Source: Actinomycetes bacterium
Lineage (GTDB): Bacteria > Actinomycetota > Coriobacteriia > Anaerosomatales > Anaerosomataceae
Direction: 5' to 3'
Assembly: GCA_022839745.1 (NCBI GenBank)
Contig: JALHJB010000008.1
Location: 29,808-93,807, forward strand
Length of the DNA stretch: 64,000 nucleotides
The notes beneath the pieces are model-generated. The model saw nothing but the letters and a program-made list of their open reading frames with translations. It made no database searches and was not told where the DNA came from. The translations under genes and the position numbers were made by a program. Shown here one piece after another: positions 1-7,912 of this stretch (the stretch's first letter is position 1; every line of letters starts with the position of its first letter).

Positions 1-2
1 GC

Positions 3-305
3 GCATTCGCGTGGGGCACGGCGATCGGGGCGATGGAGCCGCTGCTGCGTACGCTCGTGCACCTCGACTCGCCGCATGAGTATGTGGGCCGCATCGTGGG
101 CACGCTGCAGTGGCACCGCACCGCGGGCGAACTGTTGCCGCTCGCGGTCGTGCCCGCGCTCGCGGTGTCGCTCGGCATCCAGCAGACTCTCATCGCTGGT
201 GGCGTGCTGGTTGTGGTGCTCGCCATCGGCAGCTTTGGCACGGCGCGCGCGATCGACCGGCACCGGGCGGGTCCGGTGGCCGAGGCGGTGCCTGAATCTA
301 TCTGA
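3..305 (+). CDS. MFS transporter, C-terminal fragment (cut by window start)
   Basis: The reading frame is open from base 3, so the gene begins upstream of the window. The visible hundred residues hold two hydrophobic segments, about residues 40-55 and 60-77 of the fragment. They are preceded by GRIVGTLQWHRTAGELLPL, which resembles the last helices of drug or siderophore efflux transporters of the major facilitator superfamily. The tail is short, basic and cytoplasmic (ARAIDRHRAG). The family call is from general resemblance; the substrate cannot be told from this fragment. Confidence 0.55.
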   Translation, partial: AFAWGTAIGAMEPLLRTLVHLDSPHEYVGRIVGTLQWHRTAGELLPLAVVPALAVSLGIQQTLIAGGVLVVVLAIGSFGTARAIDRHRAGPVAEAVPESI

Positions 306-387
306 ACACGTGTCGGATCCCGGCAGGAATGACACCGCCCTATGTGGAACATCAACGTAGAGGCAGGGGATCGGCGAGGGGAGTCTG

Positions 388-1137
388 ATGCGCGTCGTTC
401 GGATCTTCCATGAGGAAGACGTACGGTACGGCCTTGCCGACGAGAGCAGCGTGACGCTGATCTCCGACGAGCCGTTCGCTGCATGGGAGCCCGAGGGCAT
501 CGTGGCGCTGCCGCACGCGCAGCTGCTCGCCCCCACCGTGCCCACCAAGATCGTATGCGTCGGCCTCAACTACAAGGCGCACGCACGGGAGATGGGCTAC
601 GAGCTCCCGGCCGAACCGGTCATCTTTCTGAAGCCGCCCACATCCGTTGTCGGTCATGGCGCTGAGATACGGATCCCCGACGGGCATGACGTCGTGGACT
701 ACGAGGCCGAGTTGGCGCTCGTGATCGGCCGTCGTGCGCACAAGGTGACGCCCGAGCAGGCGCGCACGCACGTGCTCGGGTGCACGTGCGCGAACGACGT
801 GACCAGCCGCGTGCTGCAGCAGCGCGACGGGCAGTGGACGCGCGCCAAGGGCTTCGACACCTTCTGCCCGCTCGGGCCCTGGGTGGAGACCGACGTGGAT
901 CCGCGCGATACCACGCTCGAGTCGTACGTGAACGGAGAGCTCCGGCAGTCCACTTCCACCTCGGACATGATCTTCGACCCCTACGAGTTGGTGAGCTTCG
1001 TGAGCGGCGTGATGACGCTTCTGCCGGGCGATGTGGTGCTCACCGGCACGCCCGCAGGCATCGGGCCACTGCATCGCGGGGACGTGGTCGAGATCCGCAT
1101 CGGCGGGATCGGAAGCCTCATCAACCGCGTGGTGTAG
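388..1137 (+). CDS. Fumarylacetoacetate hydrolase family protein
   Basis: A 249-residue protein of the FAH superfamily, which cleaves or hydrates 2-keto-enol acids using a divalent metal. Seen in sequence: CVGLNYKAHAREMG (about residues 57-70), the metal-binding acidic cluster DYEAELALVIG (E106, E108), the segment NDVTSRVLQQRDGQW with D137, KGFDTFCPLGPW (154-165) and the C-terminal TGTPAGIGP. The length fits the short FahA-like/HpcE-like members. The start has a good AGGGGAG ribosome-binding site seven bases upstream. It stands alone before a toxin-antitoxin module. The exact substrate (acylpyruvate, oxaloacetate or a homoprotocatechuate intermediate) cannot be decided. Confidence 0.85.
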   Translation: MRVVRIFHEEDVRYGLADESSVTLISDEPFAAWEPEGIVALPHAQLLAPTVPTKIVCVGLNYKAHAREMGYELPAEPVIFLKPPTSVVGHGAEIRIPDGHDVVDYEAELALVIGRRAHKVTPEQARTHVLGCTCANDVTSRVLQQRDGQWTRAKGFDTFCPLGPWVETDVDPRDTTLESYVNGELRQSTSTSDMIFDPYELVSFVSGVMTLLPGDVVLTGTPAGIGPLHRGDVVEIRIGGIGSLINRVV

Positions 1138-1190
1138 ATCGCACCAGGTCAGACGCGAGCGCTCTTGCGGCCTCCGCTGTGCCGGGAGTA

Positions 1191-1221
1191 TCATACCTTA
1201 TGGTATGAAGCGGAGGTATGA
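1191..1221 (+). promoter_or_regulatory. Probable antitoxin operator: inverted plus direct half-sites
   Basis: TCATACC (1191-1197) and GGTATGA (1202-1208) form a perfect 7-bp inverted repeat around TTAT. A third copy of GGTATGA follows at 1215-1221, 13 bases after the second, overlapping the GGAGG ribosome-binding site of the antitoxin gene. Ribbon-helix-helix antitoxins normally repress their own operon from such short palindromes, so this is inferred to be the autoregulatory operator. Confidence 0.6.
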
Positions 1222-1224
1222 ACG

Positions 1225-1512
1225 ATGGCCGTGGACAAGATCACCGTCTCGCTTCCGGCGAGCCTGGTCCGGGAGATCGACCTGCTCTCGGAGTTGGAGG
1301 GCGTATCGCGCAGTCAGGTGGTGCGGGAGGCTGCCTTGCTGTACGTGAGCGATCGTGCGTCGGCGAGAGAAGCCGCCGTGCGGCATGCCGCCTCCGAGCG
1401 GACGCTCGCGATCCTGAAGGAGCTCCGGAACCGGATACCCGGGGACGATCGGCCCGTGCTCGATATCCTCCGGGAGTCCCGGGGTCCGCTCGATGACAGT
1501 GCGTCGAGGTGA
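1225..1512 (+). CDS. Ribbon-helix-helix (CopG/MetJ-like) antitoxin
   Basis: A 95-residue protein with an N-terminal ribbon-helix-helix DNA-binding fold: the beta strand DKITVSLPASLVREID (residues 4-19) is followed by two helices ending in the turn GVSRSQVVREA. The C-terminal half is charged and likely wraps the toxin. GGAGG lies eight bases before the ATG. The stop overlaps the GTG start of the downstream PIN toxin by four bases, the usual translational coupling in VapBC-type modules. DNA binding is likely at the repeats directly upstream. Specific family assignment is by fold pattern only. Confidence 0.8.
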   Translation: MAVDKITVSLPASLVREIDLLSELEGVSRSQVVREAALLYVSDRASAREAAVRHAASERTLAILKELRNRIPGDDRPVLDILRESRGPLDDSASR

Positions 1513-1910
1513 GCGCCGAAGTGCTCGTGCTCGATGCGTCGGTCGGGGTGAAGTGGTTCAAGGACGAGGCGGGCTCGGACCGCGCACGGGAGCTGATCGC
1601 CCGGATGGGTAAGGGCGCGGCCCAGCTCGTGGTACCCGCTGTCTTTCCGTTCGAGGTGCTGGATGTCGCGCGGCGGTTGTTCGGGCTGACCGACGCGAAG
1701 CGGGTGTGGGACGAGCTCTCCGCCGCCGGCTTGCTGGTCGCCGGGTCTGACGAAGCCCTTCTGGCCGACACGCTTTCGATCGCCGGTTCGCTCGGCTGCA
1801 CGCTCTACGATGCCGCGGCCCCTGCGCTTGCCGCCCGTCTTGGTTGCCCGCTCATGTCGGCGGACAAGCGCGCTCACGGGCGTGTGGAAGGGGTCCGGCT
1901 CATCGGCTGA
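1509..1910 (+). CDS. PIN-domain ribonuclease toxin (VapC-like)
   Basis: A 133-residue single PIN domain. The acidic active-site residues are visible in order: D9 in VLDASVGVKW, E49 in FPFEVLD, D101 in TLYDAAAPALA and D119 in SADKRA. Such toxins are Mg2+-dependent endoribonucleases cutting tRNA or rRNA. It starts with GTG inside the end of the antitoxin gene (4-base overlap), so the two are one operon. All four catalytic positions look intact, so the toxin is probably functional. The RNA target is unknown. Confidence 0.82.
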   Translation: MSAEVLVLDASVGVKWFKDEAGSDRARELIARMGKGAAQLVVPAVFPFEVLDVARRLFGLTDAKRVWDELSAAGLLVAGSDEALLADTLSIAGSLGCTLYDAAAPALAARLGCPLMSADKRAHGRVEGVRLIG

Positions 1911-2035
1911 GCCTGGCCGGTGCCGCCTGTCGGAAACCAGTGCCGTCCAATCGGCAGACCCCCATCATGTCGGGTGCCGGTGCTAGTATGGGTACACCAT
2001 CTAGCGTACCGGCTCCCGGAGGGAGGGATCTCGCG

Positions 2036-2347
2036 TTGTCTACAGAGCGGTTGCGCACGGCCGAGGTCGAAGCGCTTCTCACGGCGTTTGGCACGCTTGC
2101 CGACAACGACGAGCGGTACGCCTTCCTCGTCGACGTCGCCACCATACGCGAGATCCAGGACATGGCGCAGCGCCTTGCGGTCGCGCGGTCGCTTCATGCC
2201 GGCGCGCACTACACGAGCATCCAGGAGGCCACCGGCGCGTCGTCCACGACGATCAGCCGCGTGAGCCGCAGCCTCAATTACGGCGAAGGCGGGTATCGCA
2301 CGGTGATCGACCGGCTGGGTCCGGCCGCGGAAGGCGGCGACGCGTAA
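2036..2347 (+). CDS. yerC: TrpR-superfamily repressor, YerC/YecD (HisR) family
   Basis: A 103-residue protein of the TrpR-like family. The helix-turn-helix is YTSIQEATGASSTTISRVSR followed by SLNYGEGGY, the family hallmark; the N-terminal half carries the dimerisation helices with AFGTLADNDERYAFLVD and IREIQDMAQRL. A TTG start is chosen because GGAGGGAGGG lies about seven bases upstream and the length then fits the family; an in-frame ATG at 1988 would add 16 unlikely residues. The stop is three bases before dnaE. Members of this family are predicted regulators of histidine biosynthesis, and a palindromic operator lies before hisZ 3.5 kb downstream. That link is inference. Confidence 0.8.
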   Translation: MSTERLRTAEVEALLTAFGTLADNDERYAFLVDVATIREIQDMAQRLAVARSLHAGAHYTSIQEATGASSTTISRVSRSLNYGEGGYRTVIDRLGPAAEGGDA

Positions 2348-2350
2348 CCG

Positions 2351-5300
2351 ATGTCCGGTTTCGTCCATCTGCACACGCATTCGGAATACTCGCTTCTCGA
2401 CGGTCACGCGCGCATCTCGCGTCTGGTGGCGCGAGCGAACGAGGTGGGCCAGAACGCGATCGCGCTCACCGACCACGGCGCGATGTACGGTGCTGTCGAG
2501 TTCTACCGCTCGGCCGTCAGCGCGGGGGTCAAGCCGATCATCGGATGCGAGACGTACTTCACGCCTGAGTCGCGCACGAAGCGCGAAGGGAAGCCTTCGC
2601 TCTATCACCTTCTCTTGCTCGCGAAGAACGAGACCGGCTATCGCAACCTCATGGCGATGGTGAGCGAGGCCTCGGTCAACGGCTTCTACTACAAGCCGCG
2701 CGTGGATCTCGAGCTGCTGCGCCAGTACTCCGAGGGGCTCGTCTGCACCTCGGCATGCATGAGCGGCATCGTGAGCAAGTCGATCGAGCAGGGCGACCTC
2801 GCCGCCGCCCGCAGGTGGGCGGAGACGTACGCGGAGATCTTCGGCGACGACTTCTACCTGGAGATCCAGGAGCAGGGGATCACCGCCGACAACGGCGTGA
2901 CCCAGAAGCAGCTCAACGCCGAGATCGCGCGGATGGCGTCGGAGATGGGCGTGGGGCTCGTGGGCACCAACGACATCCACTACGTCATGCACAAGGACCA
3001 CGAGGCCCAGGACCTGCTGCTGTGCGTGGGGACCGGCTCTACGGTGGACGACCGCTCGCGCATGCGGTTCTCCTCGGACCAGTTCTACCTCAAGAGTCAC
3101 GACGAGATGGCCGCGGCGCTTGCGGAGTACCCGGAGGCGCTCGCCAACACCGTCGACGTCGCCGCGAAGTGCGAGATCGAGCTCGAGTTCGGCAAGATCA
3201 TCCTGCCGGTGTTCGAGACGCCGGCGGGCAAGACCGAGAACGAGCACCTGCGCGACGAGTGCATGGCCGGGCTGGCAAAGCGCTACGGCGAGCCGATCCC
3301 GCCCGAACCGATCGAACGTCTCGAGTCGGAGCTCGAAGTCATCGTGGGCAAGGGCCTCTCAGCGTACTTCCTGATCGTCGCGGACTTCGTGCGGTGGGCC
3401 AAGGCGAACAACATCGGCGTCGGCCCGGGCCGTGGTTCGGCGGCCGGTTCGATCATCAGCTACGCGCTCGGCATTACCAACCTCGATCCGCTCGAGCACG
3501 GCCTGCTGTTCGAACGCTTCCTCAACCCCGAGCGCACCGAGATGCCCGATATCGACATCGACTTCGACGACGAGCGGCGTCTCGAGGTCGTGGAGTACGT
3601 GCGCCAGAAGTACGGCGAGGACAAGGTCGCGCAGGTCATCACGTACTCCACGATGAAGGCGCGCGCTGCGATCCGTGACGCCGGCCGGGTGCTCGGCTAT
3701 CCGTACTCGATCCCGGACAAGGTGTCCAAGCTCGTGCCTGAGCGCATCGATCGCAAGGGCGACGCCGACAAGAAGCTCTCCGATCTTGAGGTGGCGCTTC
3801 GCGACACACCGGAGCTTCGGGACGCGTACAACAACGACACCGACACGAAGCGCATCATCGACTCGGCGCTCTCGCTCGAGAACGTGGTGCGCGGCGAGGG
3901 CATCCACGCCGCCGCCGTTGTGATCTGTCGCGACCCGCTGTACTACTACACGCCGGTGAAGCTCGACACCAAGGGCGGCTCGCTCATAACCCAGTACGAG
4001 GGCACCGTGATAGCGGACCTCGGCCTGCTCAAGATGGACTTCCTCGGCCTGCGCACGCTCACCGTGCTCGCCAAGGCGGTGGCGGCGATCGAGGAGCACC
4101 ACGGTGTGGTCATCGACCTCGACAGCATCCCCATGGACGACGCCAAGACCTGGCAGCTGCTCCAGCGCGCCGATACCGACGGCGTGTTCCAGGTGGAGTC
4201 GCCCGGCATGAAGCGCGTGCTGCGCGATCTCAAGCCGACGCGCTTCGCCGACCTCGTGGCCGTGGTGGCGCTTTACCGTCCGGGGCCGATGGACTCGATC
4301 CCCGACTTCATCGCGCGCAAGCACGGCCGCGCGGCGATCACGTACTACGACGACCGCATCAAGCACATCCTGGAAGAGACATACGGCGCCATCGTCTACC
4401 AGGAGCAGGCGATGCGCATCACCATGGAGATGGGCGGCTTCACCGCGGCCAAGGCCGACAAGCTCCGCAAGGGCATGGGCAAGAAGAAGATGGAGATCGT
4501 CGACGCGCTCGAGCCGGAGTTCATGGCCGGTGCCGCCGAGCGCGGCTACGACCCAAAGGTCGCGCAGCGCGTGTGGGCCGACATGCGCAAGTTCGGCGAG
4601 TACGCGTTCAACAAGAGCCACGCCGCGGCGTACGGCCTGGTGTCGTACCAGACGGCGTACCTCAAAGCGCACTACCCGCTCGAATACATGGCGGCGGTGC
4701 TCACCAGCTACACAGGCAAGAGCGAGACCATCGTCAAGTACATCGCGGCGTGCAACCAGGCGGGCATCAAAGTCCTGCCACCTGACGTGAACTCATCGGG
4801 CCGGGACTTCACCGCCGTGGAGGGCGCGATCCGCTTCGGCCTTGCCGGCATCCGCAACGTGGGCGAGGCCGTGGTGGAGACGATCGTGGCCGAGCGCAAA
4901 GCGGGCGGACCGTTCACGTCGCTCCACGACTTCTGCAACCGCGTTGACATGCGCCAGGCCAACAAGAAGACGCTCGAGGCGCTCATCAAGGCCGGGGCGT
5001 TCGACTCCACGGGCTACACGCGCAAGCACCTGCTCTCGATGATGGACTCGTGCGTCGACAGCGCGGTGAAGCGCCAGCGTGACGCTGACTGCGGACAGAT
5101 CTCGATGTTCGACCTCTTCTGCGCCGAGGAGCACGGCATGGACGATGAGGTCGTACCGCCGAACGACGACGAGTGGGACAAGGGCATCAAGCTCGCGTTC
5201 GAGAAGGAGATGCTCGGCATCTACGTCTCGGACCACCCGCTTGCCGAGATCCGCGACACGATCGAGCGGGCGCGCACGATGTCGCTCGGCGCCACAGACG

Positions 5301-5818
5301 AGTTCCGTGACGGTCAGAGCGGCTGGTTTGCGGGCATCGTGTCAGGCTTCGAGCGTATCGCCACCAAGGCGGGCAAGCTCATGGCAACGTTCACGCTCGA
5401 AGACCTCGAGGGCTCCATGGAAGGCGTGCTCTTCCCGCAGACGTATGAGAAGTATCGCGACACCATCGCGGTGGACATGGTGGTGCGCGTGCGCGCGAAG
5501 GTGGAGCGTTCCGACCGTGGACTCAAGCTGATCGCGCACGAGATCGAGCCGCTCGCCGCCAGCGGCGAGTTCGAGCGGCCGCCGCAGACGCTCATGGTGC
5601 GCGCACCCATCGAGTTGCTTGCCAACGGGAACGGCTCGCGGTTCAAAGACATCCTCTCGCGCTACCCCGGTCGCGACCATGTGGTGGTGCAGCTCCAGAC
5701 CGGCAACGGTGCGAAACAGCTCAAGATGGGGGAGGAGTACCGTGTGGACGCCGCATCGAGCGGTCTGCACGCCGAGCTCAAGGAGCTCCTGGGCACCGAA
5801 TCGGTGTGGGAGACCTGA
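2351..5818 (+). CDS. dnaE: DNA polymerase III alpha subunit
   Basis: The replicative polymerase, 1155 residues, about the length of E. coli DnaE (1160). The N-terminal PHP domain starts at once (HLHTHSEYSLLDG, residues 5-17). The palm carries PDIDIDFDDERR with catalytic D402 and D404 and the third aspartate D563 in LKMDFLGLRTL. FNKSHAAAYGLVSYQTAYLK marks the fingers. An OB-fold lies around residues 980-1080 (FAGIVSGFERIATKAGKLMA). It is three bases downstream of the YerC-type gene and probably cotranscribed. This is a DnaE1-type enzyme lacking the PolC exonuclease insertion. The reading frame appears intact throughout. Confidence 0.97.
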   Translation: MSGFVHLHTHSEYSLLDGHARISRLVARANEVGQNAIALTDHGAMYGAVEFYRSAVSAGVKPIIGCETYFTPESRTKREGKPSLYHLLLLAKNETGYRNLMAMVSEASVNGFYYKPRVDLELLRQYSEGLVCTSACMSGIVSKSIEQGDLAAARRWAETYAEIFGDDFYLEIQEQGITADNGVTQKQLNAEIARMASEMGVGLVGTNDIHYVMHKDHEAQDLLLCVGTGSTVDDRSRMRFSSDQFYLKSHDEMAAALAEYPEALANTVDVAAKCEIELEFGKIILPVFETPAGKTENEHLRDECMAGLAKRYGEPIPPEPIERLESELEVIVGKGLSAYFLIVADFVRWAKANNIGVGPGRGSAAGSIISYALGITNLDPLEHGLLFERFLNPERTEMPDIDIDFDDERRLEVVEYVRQKYGEDKVAQVITYSTMKARAAIRDAGRVLGYPYSIPDKVSKLVPERIDRKGDADKKLSDLEVALRDTPELRDAYNNDTDTKRIIDSALSLENVVRGEGIHAAAVVICRDPLYYYTPVKLDTKGGSLITQYEGTVIADLGLLKMDFLGLRTLTVLAKAVAAIEEHHGVVIDLDSIPMDDAKTWQLLQRADTDGVFQVESPGMKRVLRDLKPTRFADLVAVVALYRPGPMDSIPDFIARKHGRAAITYYDDRIKHILEETYGAIVYQEQAMRITMEMGGFTAAKADKLRKGMGKKKMEIVDALEPEFMAGAAERGYDPKVAQRVWADMRKFGEYAFNKSHAAAYGLVSYQTAYLKAHYPLEYMAAVLTSYTGKSETIVKYIAACNQAGIKVLPPDVNSSGRDFTAVEGAIRFGLAGIRNVGEAVVETIVAERKAGGPFTSLHDFCNRVDMRQANKKTLEALIKAGAFDSTGYTRKHLLSMMDSCVDSAVKRQRDADCGQISMFDLFCAEEHGMDDEVVPPNDDEWDKGIKLAFEKEMLGIYVSDHPLAEIRDTIERARTMSLGATDEFRDGQSGWFAGIVSGFERIATKAGKLMATFTLEDLEGSMEGVLFPQTYEKYRDTIAVDMVVRVRAKVERSDRGLKLIAHEIEPLAASGEFERPPQTLMVRAPIELLANGNGSRFKDILSRYPGRDHVVVQLQTGNGAKQLKMGEEYRVDAASSGLHAELKELLGTESVWET

Positions 5819-5832
5819 CGGCCGCGCCGCGG

Positions 5833-5888
5833 TTGACGGCACGGTGCCGCCGTGTGATACTCCGTTACGCTATCACTCTACCGTGATA
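5833..5888 (+). promoter_or_regulatory. his operon promoter with three operator half-sites
   Basis: TTGACG (5833-5838) and GATACT (5856-5861) are spaced by 17 bases and make a good sigma-70-type promoter. GTGATA occurs at 5854-5859, overlapping the -10 element, and again at 5883-5888; its complement TATCAC lies at 5871-5876. TATCAC/GTGATA (5871-5888) is a perfect 6-bp inverted repeat with a 6-base centre. A further palindrome, CGGCACGGTGCCG, sits between -35 and -10. Repression by the YerC/HisR-family protein encoded at 2036-2347 is the likeliest reading, by inference. Confidence 0.65.
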
Positions 5889-5901
5889 AAGTGAGACTGT
5901 G

Positions 5902-5920
5902 CGGCCGGGTCCTCCGGCCG
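5902..5920 (+). other. GC-rich hairpin in the his operon 5' leader
   Basis: CGGCCGG (5902-5908) pairs perfectly with CCGGCCG (5914-5920) around a 5-base loop, 10 bases before the GGAGGTGGGAG ribosome-binding site of hisZ. There is no T-run, so it is not a classical terminator. It may stabilise the leader RNA; its role is unknown. Confidence 0.4.
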
Positions 5921-5942
5921 TTGATCTGGAGGTGGGAGTACC

Positions 5943-7232
5943 GTGCAGCCGCTGCAGTCGATGGCCCCCGTGACACCACGCGGGTTCCGGGACGTGCTCT
6001 TCGAGGAGGCGCGTGAGCGTGAGGCGGTCGAGCGCGCCATGTCCGCGGTGTTCGCTCTGTGGGGCTATGACCCGGTCGAGACGCCGGTCGTGGAAGAGGC
6101 CGCAACGCTGCAGATCGGCATTCCGGGCGAGATCGAGCGCTCGGCGTTCCGGCTGTTCGACCTCGACGGCTCGCTCCTGGCGCTTCGTCCCGAGCTCACC
6201 GTGCCGATCGCCCGGCTGACCGCCTCGCGTCTCGCGGGGATGCCCGGTCCGCATCGCGTGCGGTACGCCACGGAGGTCTTCCGCGAGCAGGCGTCGCTGC
6301 GCGGACAGGCCCGCCAGTTCACGCAAGTGGGCGTCGAGTTCATCGGCGCGCGCGGCCCGGCTGCCGATACCGAGGTGCTGCTGCTGCTGATCGAGGCCCT
6401 TTCCGCCGCGGGCCTCGAGTCGTTCACGGTGGGCCTCGGTACCGCCGAGGTGTTGCGAGCGCTGCTCGACCGGGCCGGTGGCACCGATGAGTGGCGCCAG
6501 GCGATGATCGCGGCGGCGCAGGACCGGAACCTCGTCGAGATCGACCGTCTCTCAGCACGCGAGGACCTCGACCCCGATCTTGCGTTCGCCTTCCGCGAGC
6601 TTCCGAACATCCGCGGCGGCCGTGAGGCGCTCGAGCGCTGTCAGGCCCTCGCGCTCGCATGCGAGTGCAGGGACAGCGTCTGCTCTGTGGCGGAGACGTG
6701 GCGCACGCTCGACGCGCTCGGTCACGGCGACCGCATCCAGGTCGACTTCGGAATCATGCGCTCGCTCGACTACTACACCGGGCTGCAGATCGAGGCGTAC
6801 GCGCCGGGCCTCGGCCTGCCGCTTGCTGGCGGCGGGCGGTACGACCGGCTGCTCTCCGCGTTCGGCGACCCCGCTCCCGCGGCGGGATTCGCCCTCGGGC
6901 TCGAGCGCGTGATGATCGCGCTTGCTGAGCAGGGCCGGACTCCGCGGCTCGAGTCGCTTGACGCGGTGCTCGGGGGCCGCATGCCGGCCGAGGTCTTCGC
7001 GGCCGCCGCGCGGCTGCGCGGTGCGGGCTGGCGTGTGCGGCTTGCGACCGGACGCACCGGTACTGCGCTCGTACGCGAGGCGGACGACTTCAGTGCCCTT
7101 GAGGCGCTTGTGGTCGAAGGGGACACGATCAGGCGCGTCGACCGGCATGGCGAGGCGGCGATCCCCCTCGGCGATCCGGTACCCGAGCCTCCCCGGCTCA
7201 CGTGGGCCGCGAAGGGAGGCGATGCGCGATGA
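5943..7232 (+). CDS. hisZ: ATP phosphoribosyltransferase regulatory subunit HisZ
   Basis: A 429-residue paralogue of histidyl-tRNA synthetase that activates the short form of HisG and carries feedback control of the first step of histidine synthesis. Class II synthetase-like features are visible: PRGFRDVLFEEA (residues 12-23), FRLFDLDGSLLALRPELTVPIAR (motif 2 region), FREQASLRGQARQFTQVG and the C-terminal GGGRYDRLLSAFG. The neighbouring HisG is the short form, which requires HisZ, and this decides against hisS. The start is GTG behind GGAGGTGGGAG. It is the first gene of the his operon and overlaps hisG by four bases. Confidence 0.92.
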   Translation: MQPLQSMAPVTPRGFRDVLFEEAREREAVERAMSAVFALWGYDPVETPVVEEAATLQIGIPGEIERSAFRLFDLDGSLLALRPELTVPIARLTASRLAGMPGPHRVRYATEVFREQASLRGQARQFTQVGVEFIGARGPAADTEVLLLLIEALSAAGLESFTVGLGTAEVLRALLDRAGGTDEWRQAMIAAAQDRNLVEIDRLSAREDLDPDLAFAFRELPNIRGGREALERCQALALACECRDSVCSVAETWRTLDALGHGDRIQVDFGIMRSLDYYTGLQIEAYAPGLGLPLAGGGRYDRLLSAFGDPAPAAGFALGLERVMIALAEQGRTPRLESLDAVLGGRMPAEVFAAAARLRGAGWRVRLATGRTGTALVREADDFSALEALVVEGDTIRRVDRHGEAAIPLGDPVPEPPRLTWAAKGGDAR

Positions 7233-7897
7233 TCGCACGTCGCAACTCCGGAGAACGGCTGCTCCGCATGGCGCTCCCGAAGGGGTCGCTCTACGCTGAG
7301 TCGGTCGCGCTGCTCGAGCGTGCGGGCTACGACACCACCGGGCTTGCCGATCCCGGCCGCCAGCTCACGCTGCGCGCCGGTGACATGGAGTTCATCATCG
7401 GCAAACCCACCGACATCCCTGTCTACGTGGCTTACGGCGCGGTGGATGTGGCGATCGCGGGAAAGGACACGCTGGTGGAGTCCGCGCTCGACGTGGTGGA
7501 GATGGCCGACCTGCGCTTCGGCGCGTGCCGCTTCGTGGTGGCCGAGCCTGAGGACGCCGAGCGCAGCGTGGCCGAGATCTACCGGCACCTCGGCGTGATC
7601 AGGGTGGCCACCAAGTACCCCCGGGTGACCGAGCAGCACTTCGCTCGCCGGGGCCTGCAGGTGGAACTGGTGAAGCTTTCGGGCAATATCGAACTGGCGC
7701 CTCTGATCGGCCTGGCCGACCAGGTGGTGGACATCGCCGCCACAGGGCGCACGCTCAAGGAGAACCACCTGCGCATCGTCGATGACGTGCTGGAGTCGAC
7801 CGCGCGGTTCGTGGCCAACCCAGTGAGCCTGAAGACGAACAGCGATCGCGTGACCGGGCTTGCTTCGGCGCTTGCCGCGGCGGCCGCCACCGACTAG
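7229..7897 (+). CDS. hisG: ATP phosphoribosyltransferase catalytic subunit, short form
   Basis: Condenses ATP with PRPP in the committed step of histidine synthesis. It has 222 residues and lacks the C-terminal regulatory domain of long HisG, which agrees with hisZ directly upstream. Motifs: MALPKGSLYAES near residue 14, VAYGAVDVAIAGKDTLVE, RVATKYPRVTEQHF, and the PRPP loop VDIAATGRTLKEN. The ATG at 7229 overlaps the hisZ stop (ATGA) and follows GGGAGG. The enzyme should form a hetero-octamer with HisZ. Confidence 0.95.
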   Translation: MIARRNSGERLLRMALPKGSLYAESVALLERAGYDTTGLADPGRQLTLRAGDMEFIIGKPTDIPVYVAYGAVDVAIAGKDTLVESALDVVEMADLRFGACRFVVAEPEDAERSVAEIYRHLGVIRVATKYPRVTEQHFARRGLQVELVKLSGNIELAPLIGLADQVVDIAATGRTLKENHLRIVDDVLESTARFVANPVSLKTNSDRVTGLASALAAAAATD

Positions 7898-7912
7898 GAG
7901 AGGATGACCCAG

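Noticed and set aside
5943..7232. Histidyl-tRNA synthetase (hisS)
   Set aside because: It starts the his operon, overlaps a short-form hisG and is best explained as HisZ.
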